A stretch of 64,000 bases of DNA from Candidatus Promineofilum glycogenicum (GTDB lineage Bacteria > Chloroflexota > Anaerolineae > Promineifilales > Promineifilaceae), in contig JADJHJ010000010.1 in assembly GCA_016707605.1 (NCBI GenBank), positions 186,001 through 250,000 on the forward strand, written 5' to 3'. The notes under the pieces are model-generated. The model did no database searches. It was not told the origin of the DNA and saw only the letters and a list, made by a program, of their open reading frames with translations. Positions within the stretch are counted from its first letter, which is position 1. Each line of letters begins with the position of its first letter. Both the position numbers and the translations under genes were made by a program. Positions 16,501 through 25,404 of this stretch are shown piece by piece.

Positions 16501-17806
16501 AATCCTCTTCATCCCCAACCAGACGCCGGGCGACAACGAGGCCACCCAAGAGCAGCACCGCCAAGCCGACGACGATACCGGCGTAGGCGTAGTCATAGCG
16601 GCGCGGATTGCCGCCCATGACCACCGGCCAGCGGTTCTCGTTGGCGAAGCCGGGGAAGAAGGCCGCGCCGGGGGCCAGCGACAGGGCGTACTCCTCTTCG
16701 TCTACTGTCACCCACAGCATCGGCGCGTCGTAGCGGACGGTGATTAGGCGCATCCGCCCGTCGGTAAAGACGCCCGGCACGAGCAGTTCCGGCTTCTGGC
16801 CGTTCTCGCCCCCGGCGGGTGTGCGCAGGCGGATGATGAGTGCGTCCTTCTCCTGCCCCAGCGTTACGTTACGCCGTTCGGCGTCGGCCGAGATCGAGAC
16901 GATGCGCGCCGGGCCGCGCTGGGTTGGGTCGGCCGTGGCGGCGCTGACGGTAATGGCAAAGCGGTTGCCCTTGCTCACCGCGGTGGAGAAAGTATTGAAG
17001 GCCGTCTCAGTGGCCAGCCACTCCCCCGGCCCAATCGTTACTCCCTGCTCGCCTCGTGGGGTGGCTGGCCCCTCGCGCCAGGTAAGCGGCGGCAGATTTA
17101 CTTCCGGCGCGTACACGAACTCGAATGGCGCTTCACCGGTGAATTGATACTCACCACTTGCATGGTAGCTATCTAGAGGCCAGGTGAACCCTATCCATTT
17201 GACCTGCCCACTCCACTGCCGCCGCCCCACCGCCTCGTTGCCGACGACAAGCGGGAACGATGTATCCCAGTTGCTCAGGCGGACGCTGCGATAGAGATAG
17301 ACGGTCAACGACGCGGCCAGTATCGCGTAGACGTTCAACCCCAGTAGTAGGTTGAGCGGCGTGACGTAGCGGCGCAGAGCGCGGCCGACGCCCATCGCCC
17401 AGGCGCGGTAGAGCCAGACTCCCAGCAGCGCCCCCAGCCCATTGGCCACCACGTCGGCCACCGACGGCGCGCGCGCCGGCAAAAACAACTGCGCCGTTTC
17501 CAGCACTAGCGACAGAAGAAGAAGAGAACCACAGATTACGCAGATTTCACAGATTTTCTCTTCTAATCTGTGAAATCTGTGTAATCTGTGGTTTCTTACC
17601 AATCCGGCCAGGCCGAAGCCGAGGGGGACGAACAGCAGCACGTTGAGCGGCACGTCGCGCAGCGTCAGCGGGCCGAGCGACAGGCGCTCCCAGGGCAAGC
17701 GGCCGTCCCACACGAAATCGAACGGCGTCAGTCGCAGCCACAAATTCAGCGCCAGCGCGCCCAGCGTGATCAGGCCCAACCACAGGCCCGGCTTTCTCAG
17801 GGACAT
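16499..17806 (-). CDS. VanZ-like membrane protein with lectin/glucanase-like domain
   Basis: From the ATG at 17806 the protein has an N-terminal VanZ-type bundle (LRLTPFDFVW, DVPLNVLLFVPLGFGLAGL, SLVLETAQLFLP, VADVVANGLGALLGVWLY). A further membrane helix and an extracellular concanavalin-like beta-sandwich of about 200 residues follow (WTVDEEEYAL-type strands), then a final membrane helix. VanZ proteins are membrane proteins of uncertain role, first linked to teicoplanin resistance. Inside the VanZ bundle a family-E palindrome (17526-17592) is translated as about 22 extra residues between GLAGLV and SLVLETAQ, and the frame is preserved. A TTG start at 17818 is an alternative. Confidence 0.75.
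   Translation of the reverse strand: MSLRKPGLWLGLITLGALALNLWLRLTPFDFVWDGRLPWERLSLGPLTLRDVPLNVLLFVPLGFGLAGLVRNHRLHRFHRLEEKICEICVICGSLLLLSLVLETAQLFLPARAPSVADVVANGLGALLGVWLYRAWAMGVGRALRRYVTPLNLLLGLNVYAILAASLTVYLYRSVRLSNWDTSFPLVVGNEAVGRRQWSGQVKWIGFTWPLDSYHASGEYQFTGEAPFEFVYAPEVNLPPLTWREGPATPRGEQGVTIGPGEWLATETAFNTFSTAVSKGNRFAITVSAATADPTQRGPARIVSISADAERRNVTLGQEKDALIIRLRTPAGGENGQKPELLVPGVFTDGRMRLITVRYDAPMLWVTVDEEEYALSLAPGAAFFPGFANENRWPVVMGGNPRRYDYAYAGIVVGLAVLLLGGLVVARRLVGDEED
17526..17592. repeat. Palindromic repeat, family E, inside the VanZ gene
   Basis: AACCACAGATTACGCAG-type words (17526-17555) are mirrored by CTGTGTAATCTGTGGTT (to 17592). The hairpin lies in the coding frame of the VanZ gene and keeps it open. 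The same family occurs between genes at 34724-34792. Confidence 0.85.
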
Positions 17807-17833
17807 CAGTAGACTCAAGACAAGAGATATATC

Positions 17834-18007
17834 ATCCGCAGATTGGGCAGATTCGGCAGATTGTAAGAGGAAAGAATCTCACGTAAAGATCGCTAAGGAC
17901 GCCAGGTACGCCCATAAGATTTCTTCTTTGCGCGCTTGGCGTTCTTAGCGATCTTTGCGTGAGGCTCTTCTCTCTGAAAATCTGCTAAATCTGCCCAATC
18001 TGCGGAT
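17834..18007. repeat. Composite nested palindrome: family D arms around a family C core
   Basis: It has the same design as 14972-15143. D arms lie at 17834-17863 and 17976-18007. The C core has CTCACGTAAAGATCGCTAAG mirrored by CTTAGCGATCTTTGCGTGAG. Together with 16360-16500 it flanks the VanZ gene on both sides. Confidence 0.85.
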
Positions 18008-18009
18008 CA

Positions 18010-19116
18010 TCACTCTCCGGCCCAGGCCAGCCCCAACTCCACCGCGCGGGCCGTATAGCGGGCAATGTGGTCGCGGGTCACGCGCCCCATGTCGTCGCCG
18101 CGCTGGTGGGCCTTGAACCAGTCGGTGATCTCCGTCAGCGCGTCCACCCAGGTGTAGACCGGCCGCCAGTCGAGCCGGTGGGCCGCCTTGTCCCAACTGA
18201 GGCGCAGCAGCCCCGTCTCCACCTCGGCGTAGCCCGGCCGGGTGTGCTCCCACGCCCCGCTGCCCCATAGCTCCACCAGCTTCTCGGCCAGCGCCTGGGC
18301 CGTCACCCCCTTCTGCTCCAGCGGGCCGAAGTTCCACGCCTCGCCCAAGGCCGGGCCGCGCCCCAGCAGTTGCGCCCCCAGCCACAGATAGCCGCTGAGC
18401 GGCTCCAGCACGTGCTGCCACGGCCGCACGCTGAGCGGGTTGCGCACGCCGATCGGCCGCCCGGCCATCAGCGCCTTCATGCAGTCGGGCACGAGGCGGT
18501 AGTCGGCGAAGTCGCCGCCGCCGATGACGTTGCCCGCCCGCGTCGAGGCGATGGCCAGGCCGTGGTTGTCATAGTCGCCCGGCGCGAAGTAGGTGCTGCG
18601 ATAGGCGGCAATGGCCAGCTCGGCCATGGCTTTGCCCGCGCTATAGGGGTCGTGGCCGCCCAGCGTGTCGCTCTCGCGGTAGCCCCACAGCCACTCCTGA
18701 TTCTCGTAGACCTTGTCGGTGGTGATGCTGACCAGGGCGCGGACGCTATCCGTTTGCCGGATCGCCTCCAGCACGTTGACCGTACCGCCGGTGTTGGTGT
18801 CGATGGTCAGCTTGGGCTGCTCCACCGAGCGCAGAACGATGGGCTGCGCCGCCAGGTGGAAGACGATCTCCGGCCGGTGGGTGGCGATGGTTTCGCATAG
18901 AGCATCGAAGTCGCGGATGTCGCCGCGCACGTCGCTGATGCGCTCGCTTAGCCCGGACAGCACGAAGTTGCTCGGCTGCGTGGGCGGCTCCGGCAGGCTA
19001 TAGCCGATGACCGTGGCCCCCAGTTCGAGCAGCCAGGTCGTCAGCCACGAGCCTTTGAAGCCGGTGTGGCCGGTGATGAGGACGGGGAGGTTGGAGTAGG
19101 TGTTGGTGAAGGGCAT
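18010..19116 (-). CDS. rfbG: CDP-glucose 4,6-dehydratase
   Basis: The 368-residue protein is an extended short-chain dehydrogenase. It has the NAD-binding GHTGFKGSWL at residues 15-24, a DIRDFD segment, the LAAQP and STDK-like (SITTDKVYEN) motifs, and the catalytic Tyr-x3-Lys in DPYSAGK. The GHTGFKGSW and RAGNVIGGGDFADYRLVPD signatures are typical of RfbG. It converts CDP-glucose to CDP-4-keto-6-deoxyglucose, a precursor of dideoxyhexoses in surface polysaccharides. A glycosyltransferase lies directly upstream on the same strand, so the two may form a glycan unit. Confidence 0.88.
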   Translation of the reverse strand: MPFTNTYSNLPVLITGHTGFKGSWLTTWLLELGATVIGYSLPEPPTQPSNFVLSGLSERISDVRGDIRDFDALCETIATHRPEIVFHLAAQPIVLRSVEQPKLTIDTNTGGTVNVLEAIRQTDSVRALVSITTDKVYENQEWLWGYRESDTLGGHDPYSAGKAMAELAIAAYRSTYFAPGDYDNHGLAIASTRAGNVIGGGDFADYRLVPDCMKALMAGRPIGVRNPLSVRPWQHVLEPLSGYLWLGAQLLGRGPALGEAWNFGPLEQKGVTAQALAEKLVELWGSGAWEHTRPGYAEVETGLLRLSWDKAAHRLDWRPVYTWVDALTEITDWFKAHQRGDDMGRVTRDHIARYTARAVELGLAWAGE

Positions 19117-19118
19117 AG

Positions 19119-19199
19119 TAGTTGTCAGTTGTCAGTTATTTGTTGTCAGTTGCCAGTGGTCAATGGTCGTTCTTCACTAACAACTGACCACTGACAACT
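19119..19199. repeat. Palindromic heptamer repeat, family H (GTTGTCA)
   Basis: GTTGTCAGTTGTCAG words (19119-19160) are mirrored by CTGACCACTGACAAC (to 19199). The right arm is translated as the last residues of the glycosyltransferase gene (VSGQLLVKNDH), so the element supplies that gene's C-terminus and stop. Confidence 0.85.
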
Positions 19200-20329
19200 C
19201 TCTTATACACGTCCAGCGTCTCGCGCGCTGTGCGTTCCCAGGTAAATTGGGCCGCCTGTTGCGGGCCGGCGCGGCGCAGGTCGGCCGCCTGCTGCTCGTC
19301 CATCACCAGGGCGATGATCGCCCCGGCCATCGCCCGCGGGTCGTCGGGGCTGATGGCGAAGCCGGCCGGGCCGATGACCTCCGGCAGCGAGCCGCTGTCG
19401 CCGACGACGACCGGCGTGCCACAGGCCATCGCCTCCAGCGGCGGCAGGCCGAACCCCTCGTGGCGGCTGGGGAAGACGAACGCCTCCGCCCCGCGATAGA
19501 GCAGCGGCTTGTCGGCCTCGTCCACGTAGCCGATCCAGCGCACGAAGCGCCCCAGCCCGGCGCGTTCGATGATGTCGTCGTAGTCGGGGAAGGCCGGCGA
19601 CGCCCCTTCCGGCTTGCGCCCGGCCAGCAGCAGCGGGTACTCCTCGCCCAGCGCCCCGGCGACGTAGGTGTAGGCGTGGAGCAGGGTGACGACGTTCTTG
19701 TGCGTCTCGTAGCCGCCCAGATAGAGCACGTAGAAGTCGGGCAGGTCGTACTTGCGCCGCACGGCCAGATCGACCAGGCTGTTGCCCGCCCGCGCGTTAT
19801 ACTCCGGCCCGACGCCCAGATAGACGACGGTCACGTCACCGTCGGCGATGCCCAGGTGAGTGAGGATGTCGGCTTTGCTGGCCTGCGAATCGGTCAGCAC
19901 GTGGTTCGCCCCGCGCGCGGCGGCGCTGACCAGGGCGTTGTAGAGTCGCGCCCCCCGGCGGCGGCGATACTCCGGCACCAGCAGCGTCGTCAGGTCGTGG
20001 ACGGTGACGACCAGCGGCGCGGGCGAGCGCAGCGGCGGACCGAAGTAGGGCACGTGGGCCAGCGTCGCCCCCAGGCGGCGGCAGGCGGCCGGGAAGCCGC
20101 GCTGCTCGAACAGCACCTTGCCCAGATGGCCGGGGCGCAGCGGCACAACGACGACGCCCACGCCGTCGGGCACGCCCTCCGGCGGCGGGCCGTCCGGCAA
20201 CTGGGGGTAAACCAGCGTCAGGACCACGTCCGGGGCCAGGCGGCGCAGGTGGGCGACGAGTTGGCGGGTGTACTGGCCGCTGCCGGTGTGGGGCCGATCC
20301 CAGAAGTAGGCGTTGAGGGCGACGTGCAT
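19160..20329 (-). CDS. Glycosyltransferase family 4
   Basis: The 389-residue protein has the GT-B two-domain fold. The N-terminal domain includes MHVALNAYFWDRPHTGSGQYTRQL and VVTVHDLTTLLVPEY. The C-terminal donor-binding domain has VLYLGGYETHKNVVTLL and the EGFGLPPLEAMACGTPVV signature with the conserved Glu residues. It should transfer a sugar from a nucleotide donor to a surface glycan or lipid acceptor. The last dozen residues come from the GTTGTCA palindrome. A perfect TATAAT 8 bases before the ATG suggests leaderless expression. Confidence 0.88.
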   Translation of the reverse strand: MHVALNAYFWDRPHTGSGQYTRQLVAHLRRLAPDVVLTLVYPQLPDGPPPEGVPDGVGVVVVPLRPGHLGKVLFEQRGFPAACRRLGATLAHVPYFGPPLRSPAPLVVTVHDLTTLLVPEYRRRRGARLYNALVSAAARGANHVLTDSQASKADILTHLGIADGDVTVVYLGVGPEYNARAGNSLVDLAVRRKYDLPDFYVLYLGGYETHKNVVTLLHAYTYVAGALGEEYPLLLAGRKPEGASPAFPDYDDIIERAGLGRFVRWIGYVDEADKPLLYRGAEAFVFPSRHEGFGLPPLEAMACGTPVVVGDSGSLPEVIGPAGFAISPDDPRAMAGAIIALVMDEQQAADLRRAGPQQAAQFTWERTARETLDVYKRVVSGQLLVKNDH

Positions 20330-20337
20330 TGGGCGCG

Positions 20338-20343
20338 ATTATA
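20338..20343 (-). promoter_or_regulatory. -10 box of the glycosyltransferase gene
   Basis: On the minus strand a perfect TATAAT ends 8 bases before the ATG at 20329, which predicts a leaderless transcript. Confidence 0.5.
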
Positions 20344-20353
20344 AGCCACTCCG

Positions 20354-20528
20354 CATCGTATCGCACTTTCTTCTCCCGGTGCGTTGCACTTTCCGGAGTG
20401 CATCGCACCTTCTTACAGCAAGGTGCGTCGCACTTTCCAGAAGTGCATCGCACCGCTCCTGAAAGGCGACTCCAGAAAGTGCGACGCACTCCAGAAAGTG
20501 CGACGCACTCCAGAAAGTGCATCGCACT
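20354..20528. repeat. Palindromic repeat cluster, family G
   Basis: About ten units of the type GTGCGACGCACTCCAGAAA and its complement are packed between two divergent genes (20354-20528). Many are themselves palindromic (GTGCGTCGCAC), so the region can fold in several ways. Confidence 0.85.
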
Positions 20529-20536
20529 GGGGGCTA

Positions 20537-20545
20537 TGTTATAGT
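20537..20545 (+). promoter_or_regulatory. Extended -10 promoter of the SPFH operon
   Basis: TGT-TATAGT (20537-20545) is an extended -10 located 25 bases before the ATG at 20571. No good -35 is visible; that position lies in the family-G repeats. Confidence 0.45.
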
Positions 20546-20570
20546 TGCGGCGTGGGTGGCCGCAAAGGAC

Positions 20571-21845
20571 ATGGAAGAGCGTAGACGACAGTTCATTCCC
20601 GGTCTGGGCATCTTGCTGCTGGCGATCGTGCTGCTGAGCGCAGTCGGTTCGCTGCTCCACGACTACCGCGAGGTGGGCTACGAAGGCGTCGGCGCGCTCC
20701 TCTGGGGCGGGGCGGTGCTGCTCACCTTCATTCTGGGCACGGCCCATCTGTCGCGCCGCGTGTTGCCGCTACAGAACAATCTCGGTTGGGCGGAGGGCTT
20801 TCGTCTGCTGTGGCGCAGCTACCTGATGGGCGTCAACCGCCTGCTGGAAGGACGGCCGCGCGAACCGCTACACACCCCCAGCAAGAGCAAGAAGACCGCC
20901 GCCGCCGCGCTCTCGCCCAGCTTCCAACTGCTGGGCGCCGGCTTCCTCTTCAGCCACGAAGCCGCGGCCATCACCCGCGGCAACAGCTTTGTCCGCGCCG
21001 ATGGGCCGGGGCTGGTTTTTCTACATCCTGGCGAAGTGATCGCCCAGATCTTCGACCTGCGCACGCAGACGCGCAAGCAGTCGGTCAGCGCCACCACCCG
21101 CGACGGCATCCCCGTGGAGACCAGCGTCTCCGTCACTTTTCACGTGCGGCGGCTGCCGCCCGGCGAGCGCCGCCCGCGCTCGGTGGAAACGGATGCCATC
21201 CCCTACCCCTACGACCGCCAGGCGCTCTTCGACCTGACCTACGCCGGCAGCGTCAGTGGCGACGCCGACCGGCTCAGTTGGGCCGACCAGATCTGCCCCC
21301 AGGCGGCGACGCTGCTGGTGGGCGAAATCGGCCGCTTCACCCTCGACCAACTGCTCGTCAGCGGTGGCGCGGAGCCGATGGGCGAAATCAAAGCCAACGT
21401 CAAGCGCGGCCTGGAGGCGCAGCAGACGAGCGACGACGGGCCGACGCTACCCAAGGGCGTCACCATCGCCGGAGTCGGCGTCGGCGGGCTGACGCTGCAT
21501 AAGGACGTGGTGACCAAGCGCCTGGCTACCTGGCAGGTCGAGTGGGAAGGCCAGGCCACGAAAAGCATCGCTGAGGGCGATCTGGAGACGCAGCGGCTCG
21601 TCAACCGCGCCCGCGCTCGCGCCGTGGCCGACAGCCTCGATGGTTTGCTGAGCAGCATCGAGGCCGTGCAGACCCAGGGGCAAGGGGGCCAACTGCACGA
21701 AGTCATCCTCAGCCAACTGACCCAATCGCTGGAGGCGATGCTGACCAACCATGCCTTCGGTGAACTGCCGCAGCGCACCCAATTGCTGACCCTGGCCGCG
21801 GACACGTCGCACGAGTTGCGCCGGTTCATGGAGGGGGAAGGGTAG
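20571..21845 (+). CDS. SPFH/Band 7-like membrane protein 1
   Basis: The 424-residue protein has two N-terminal membrane helices (about residues 9-28 and 42-60) and a short linker. A Band-7/SPFH-like domain follows at about 110-320: LVFLHPGEVIAQIFDLRTQ, TRDGIPVETSVSVTFHV and a helical AEGDLETQRLVNRARARAVADSL part. SPFH proteins (stomatin, prohibitin, flotillin) scaffold membrane microdomains as oligomers. The gene heads a four-gene operon: its stop is 4 bases before the next start. It is clearly related to the next gene, but the two are not simple tandem copies. Its specific cargo is unknown. Confidence 0.75.
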   Translation: MEERRRQFIPGLGILLLAIVLLSAVGSLLHDYREVGYEGVGALLWGGAVLLTFILGTAHLSRRVLPLQNNLGWAEGFRLLWRSYLMGVNRLLEGRPREPLHTPSKSKKTAAAALSPSFQLLGAGFLFSHEAAAITRGNSFVRADGPGLVFLHPGEVIAQIFDLRTQTRKQSVSATTRDGIPVETSVSVTFHVRRLPPGERRPRSVETDAIPYPYDRQALFDLTYAGSVSGDADRLSWADQICPQAATLLVGEIGRFTLDQLLVSGGAEPMGEIKANVKRGLEAQQTSDDGPTLPKGVTIAGVGVGGLTLHKDVVTKRLATWQVEWEGQATKSIAEGDLETQRLVNRARARAVADSLDGLLSSIEAVQTQGQGGQLHEVILSQLTQSLEAMLTNHAFGELPQRTQLLTLAADTSHELRRFMEGEG

Positions 21846-21849
21846 TGTT

Positions 21850-23262
21850 GTGACCGCTCAGGCCACACCTCGCGCCACCCGCCCCGTCCGCCGCTTGCGC
21901 CGGCCGCCCACGCCCCGCTGGTTCAACTGGCCGCGCGTTGTCTTGGCCCTGTTGCTGATCGGCTACTGGCTCTTCGCCCGCGCTTTGGAGCGCATCGACG
22001 GCAATCTGGTGCTGGCCGGCATCTTCCTGCCTGACCTGTCCACCGGCCAGGCGGCGACGGTCAGCTTCTCGCCCTGGCTGCGTTTGCTGATCGAGCTGTT
22101 TCACCCGCGCGTTCTGCGCCACTTCATCCCCATCTTCGTCGGCTGGTGGCTGGCCGTCCAGGCGGCCGTCAGCCTGATGCAAATCCTCTACAACTGCCCC
22201 GACCGCAAGACGGCGGGCGAGTTTCTGCATCGCCAACGGCGCGACAAGGTAGGGCGGCTGGAATTGCCCTACGTCGTCTTGCCCAACACGCTGGAGAGCG
22301 TGCGCGAAGAGTCGATCCTGCTGCGCGTCGGCGGGCCGGTGCAGGTCGTCATCCCCAACGGCTATGCGGCCGTGACGGAGCGCAACGCCCGCTTCCTGCG
22401 CGTCTTGCCGCCCGGCTTCCACGTGCTGGGGCGCTTCGAGTATCTGCTCGGTGTGGTCGATCTCCAGCCCCAGTCGCGCACCACGCCCGAACCGGTGTCG
22501 CTGCTGACCCGCGAGGGCATCCCGGTTAAGGCCGAGATTGGCCTGACCTTCGCCATCGACCCCGGCGACGCGCCGACGCCGTTGCGCCCCTTCCCGTTCC
22601 GGCCGGAGGCGGTGCGCAAGGCAGCCTACGGCGGTGCGGTGGGGGCCAATGGAAAGGTCTCGACGTGGGACGGTGGGCCGCTGGGCAAAGCTGTCGGCGC
22701 GCTGTCGGGCTGGGTGGTCAGCCACACGCTGGACGAGCTGCTGGTCGCCGACGCCTCGCACGACGCCCACCACCTCATGACCCAGGCGATCATTGATAAG
22801 GTGTGGGACAAGGACGGCCTGCTGAAAGACGGCATCAAGCCGCTACGCGTCCACGTCGGCCGTCTGACCCCACCCGATGAGGTTAGCCAGCAGTTTACGG
22901 AGGTGTGGCTGGCCGCCCAGCAGAAGGAAGACCAGTTGGCGCGGGCCAACGGCACAGCCGAACTGGCCCAGGAGTTGGCGGCGGTCAACGCCGAGGGGCC
23001 GATGCTCATCATCCAGGCCCTGGCCGACCGGTTGCGCCAGGTGCAGCAAGAGGCGGGCGGCGGCATCTCCGGCTACGTGCTGGCCATCAGCCTGGTCGAG
23101 GCGTTGCGCCAGGTGTTCTACGTCAGCGCCCGCGAGGCGCGCGCCGCCACGCAGGACACCAGGCAGTTGCCGGAGCTATCCGACGTTTCGCAGCGGTTGG
23201 CGAAGCTCGAAGAGGACTTGCAGCGGCCGACGGTGGCCTTCAATCCGTCGCGGTCGGAGTAG
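21850..23262 (+). CDS. SPFH/Band 7-like membrane protein 2
   Basis: The 470-residue protein starts at GTG 21850. It has two membrane segments (about residues 30-46, and about 80-112 including IPIFVGWWLAVQAAVSLMQIL). The SPFH-like domain runs from about 150 to 320 (VIPNGYAAVTERNARFLRVLPPG, LDLQPQSRTTPEP-like, LTREGIPVKAEIGLTFAID). A helical C-terminal part follows (AAQQKEDQLARANGTAELAQEL). It parallels the preceding protein in architecture, which suggests hetero-oligomerisation of the two at the membrane. The third gene follows 15 bases downstream. Confidence 0.75.
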   Translation: MTAQATPRATRPVRRLRRPPTPRWFNWPRVVLALLLIGYWLFARALERIDGNLVLAGIFLPDLSTGQAATVSFSPWLRLLIELFHPRVLRHFIPIFVGWWLAVQAAVSLMQILYNCPDRKTAGEFLHRQRRDKVGRLELPYVVLPNTLESVREESILLRVGGPVQVVIPNGYAAVTERNARFLRVLPPGFHVLGRFEYLLGVVDLQPQSRTTPEPVSLLTREGIPVKAEIGLTFAIDPGDAPTPLRPFPFRPEAVRKAAYGGAVGANGKVSTWDGGPLGKAVGALSGWVVSHTLDELLVADASHDAHHLMTQAIIDKVWDKDGLLKDGIKPLRVHVGRLTPPDEVSQQFTEVWLAAQQKEDQLARANGTAELAQELAAVNAEGPMLIIQALADRLRQVQQEAGGGISGYVLAISLVEALRQVFYVSAREARAATQDTRQLPELSDVSQRLAKLEEDLQRPTVAFNPSRSE

Positions 23263-23277
23263 GGGCAGCCGAAGACG

Positions 23278-24474
23278 ATGGTCGAGCGTCCTTCCAGTTC
23301 CGGCACGAGTGAGGCGCGCTCCGGCGTCAGCGGGGCAGAGCCACGGGTGCGCCCGGAGGCCGTCACCGTGCTGGAGCGGCTGCTGCGGCTGCTGTTCCCC
23401 AACCCGCCGTCGCTCGACTGTATTACCATTGACGACGTACAGCGACGCTACCGGCTGACGGGGCTGGGCGCGCCGGCGCTGGCGGCCATCGAGCAGTCGC
23501 AGCGCATGGTGCGCGCCCGCGGTGATTACGCTCAGACGGGCCTGGGTGAGTTCCACATCGGGCTGATCTACTTCCATTGGGGCGACCCGCGCGCGGCGGC
23601 CAACCAGTTTGCTCTGGCCCGCCAGCCGTGGACGCTGGCCGATGACAACTCGGCCAACTGCCTGAGCCACTTTGCCCAGGGGTTGGCCCTCTACCACGCC
23701 TTTCACAACGAGCCGGCCATGCTGCAATTTGGCCGGGCGGAGCGGCTGATGGCCCGGCCGGTGCACGGCTTGCCCGCGGCGCGCCACGCCGCGCTGGTGG
23801 AGCAGTTGCGACCGCTGCTGACGGCGGCCCAGGAGGCGCTACGCGAGGCGCTATGGCCGGCCGACCGCCCGCCGGACGGCCCCGACGCCGCGCCCGAACG
23901 CCTCTACGTGGCCGTGCCGCCGCTGCGCGACGCGCCGGCTACGCGCCCGCCCGGCGTTCCAACGCCCGATGTGGCCGCGCGACGGGCCTTCGAGCGCCCG
24001 CCGCCGCCGCGCGACCCGGCCACCCGCGCCTTGCCGCCCATCTCCAACCTGCCCGGCGGGCTGGGCGACGTGCCGCGCGGCCCCGTGCCTGGCCACATCG
24101 TCGTCGATGACCGCTTCGGGTGGTACGTCATCGCCGAGCGGCGCGGCGACTTCCTGCCGGCCGTGGTCGCCGGCACGTGGCTGCTGGCCGACAGCGAACC
24201 GGAGGAGCGGTCGGGCGCGACGGGGCGGGGCGAGTACGTCATCGTCGGCAGCCGCCGCGCCGGGCTGGGCAGCATCGCCGTGCAGTCCATCTCCCGCTCC
24301 AGCGCCGTGCCCTACGTCTACCTGGGTCGTCGCGCCGTCGGGCCGGACGGGGCGGCGCGCCTTTTCCTGGACGATGGGCCACAGCCGGCGGCGGCCGACG
24401 ACGCGCAAGTGCTGGCCGTGGTCGAGGGGTTCTGGCAGGTATTGGACGGACAGTTGGCCGGCAAGAGGAGCTAG
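23278..24474 (+). CDS. TPR-like protein of the SPFH operon
   Basis: The 398-residue protein has a helical N-terminal half that reads like degenerate tetratricopeptide repeats (GLGEFHIGLIYFHWGDPRAA, ANCLSHFAQGLALYHAF, AMLQFGRAERLMARP). A Pro-rich stretch follows at about residues 200-255, then a compact domain of unknown type (GHIVVDDRFGWYVIAERRGDFLP, SRSSAVPYVYLG) to the end. There is no signal peptide. By position it is likely a cytoplasmic partner of the two SPFH proteins. I do not recognise the C-terminal domain. Confidence 0.7.
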   Translation: MVERPSSSGTSEARSGVSGAEPRVRPEAVTVLERLLRLLFPNPPSLDCITIDDVQRRYRLTGLGAPALAAIEQSQRMVRARGDYAQTGLGEFHIGLIYFHWGDPRAAANQFALARQPWTLADDNSANCLSHFAQGLALYHAFHNEPAMLQFGRAERLMARPVHGLPAARHAALVEQLRPLLTAAQEALREALWPADRPPDGPDAAPERLYVAVPPLRDAPATRPPGVPTPDVAARRAFERPPPPRDPATRALPPISNLPGGLGDVPRGPVPGHIVVDDRFGWYVIAERRGDFLPAVVAGTWLLADSEPEERSGATGRGEYVIVGSRRAGLGSIAVQSISRSSAVPYVYLGRRAVGPDGAARLFLDDGPQPAAADDAQVLAVVEGFWQVLDGQLAGKRS

Positions 24475-25404
24475 ATGGCAAAGCACGTGCTGGTGATCGG
24501 AGCGACGCTGCTGGACACAAAGGGCAAGCCCTCGGCCGGACTGGCCCCGGGTATGTCGAACCCGGCCGAGATTCGCTCGACGCGCGGCGGGACGGCGCGC
24601 AACGTGGCCGAGAACCTGGCCCGGCTGGGGGCCGAGGTGGTGCTCGTCTCGGCCGTGGGCGACGACACGACCGGGCGGCAACTGATGATCCAGACAGCCG
24701 AGGCGGGGGTCAACCTCGATTACGTTGAGATGGTGGCCGATTATCACACCGGCTCCTACATCGCCCTGCTGGACGAGGATGGGCGGCTGGCGGTGGCCCT
24801 CGATGACGTGGGCGTGATGGAGGTCATCGACGCGCCCTATCTGGCGGCGCGGAGCGATCTGTTCGCCGAGGCAGCGATGGTGATGTTTGACGGCAGCCTG
24901 AGCGAGGCGGCGATGGCCACGGTCGTGCGGCTGGCCCGTGAGAACGACGTGCCGCTGTGCGCCGACCCGTCGTCGGCCCGCCTGGCCCACAAGCTGCGCC
25001 CCTATCTGCCCTATCTGCACCTGCTCGTGCCCAACGAAGTGGAGGAGGCAGCGTTGTGCGACGTCGGCTTCACCGGCCACGACCCGACGGCGAGCCTGAC
25101 GCTGGCCGGCCGTCTCGTCGCCGCCGGGGTGGCCAACGTCGTCGTCACCCTGGCCGACTTCGGGCTGGACTACGCCACCAGCGACGAGAGCGGCTACATT
25201 CCCCCGTCGCACACCCACATGGTGGACAGCACCGGCACGGGCGACGCGGTGACAGCGGCCATCCTCTTCGGGCTGCTCAACGATCTGTCGCCCATCGAGG
25301 CCATCCGCCTGGGCGCCGCCGCCGCCGCGCTAACCCTCCAATCCCCCGACACCGTCGTGCCCGACCTGAGCCTCGATATGCTCTATGACCACCTGATTGT
25401 CTAG
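24475..25404 (+). CDS. PfkB-family carbohydrate kinase
   Basis: The 309-residue protein is a ribokinase-family kinase. It has the N-terminal GGTARNVAENLARLG substrate-binding motif and the C-terminal signature DSTGTGDAVTAAILFGLL, with the anion hole GTGD and catalytic Asp. Its overall pattern is closest to pseudouridine-kinase-like members, but the substrate cannot be set from sequence alone. The ATG directly follows the TAG of the TPR-like gene, with AGGAG overlapping that gene's end, so it is the last gene of the SPFH operon. Its link to membrane scaffolds is unexplained. Confidence 0.85.
   Translation: MAKHVLVIGATLLDTKGKPSAGLAPGMSNPAEIRSTRGGTARNVAENLARLGAEVVLVSAVGDDTTGRQLMIQTAEAGVNLDYVEMVADYHTGSYIALLDEDGRLAVALDDVGVMEVIDAPYLAARSDLFAEAAMVMFDGSLSEAAMATVVRLARENDVPLCADPSSARLAHKLRPYLPYLHLLVPNEVEEAALCDVGFTGHDPTASLTLAGRLVAAGVANVVVTLADFGLDYATSDESGYIPPSHTHMVDSTGTGDAVTAAILFGLLNDLSPIEAIRLGAAAAALTLQSPDTVVPDLSLDMLYDHLIV

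Noticed and set aside
20354..20528. Family-G repeats as an origin of replication or DnaA-box cluster
   Set aside because: No TTATCCACA-like boxes occur and no dnaA or gyrase genes are nearby; the units match the same palindromes found elsewhere.
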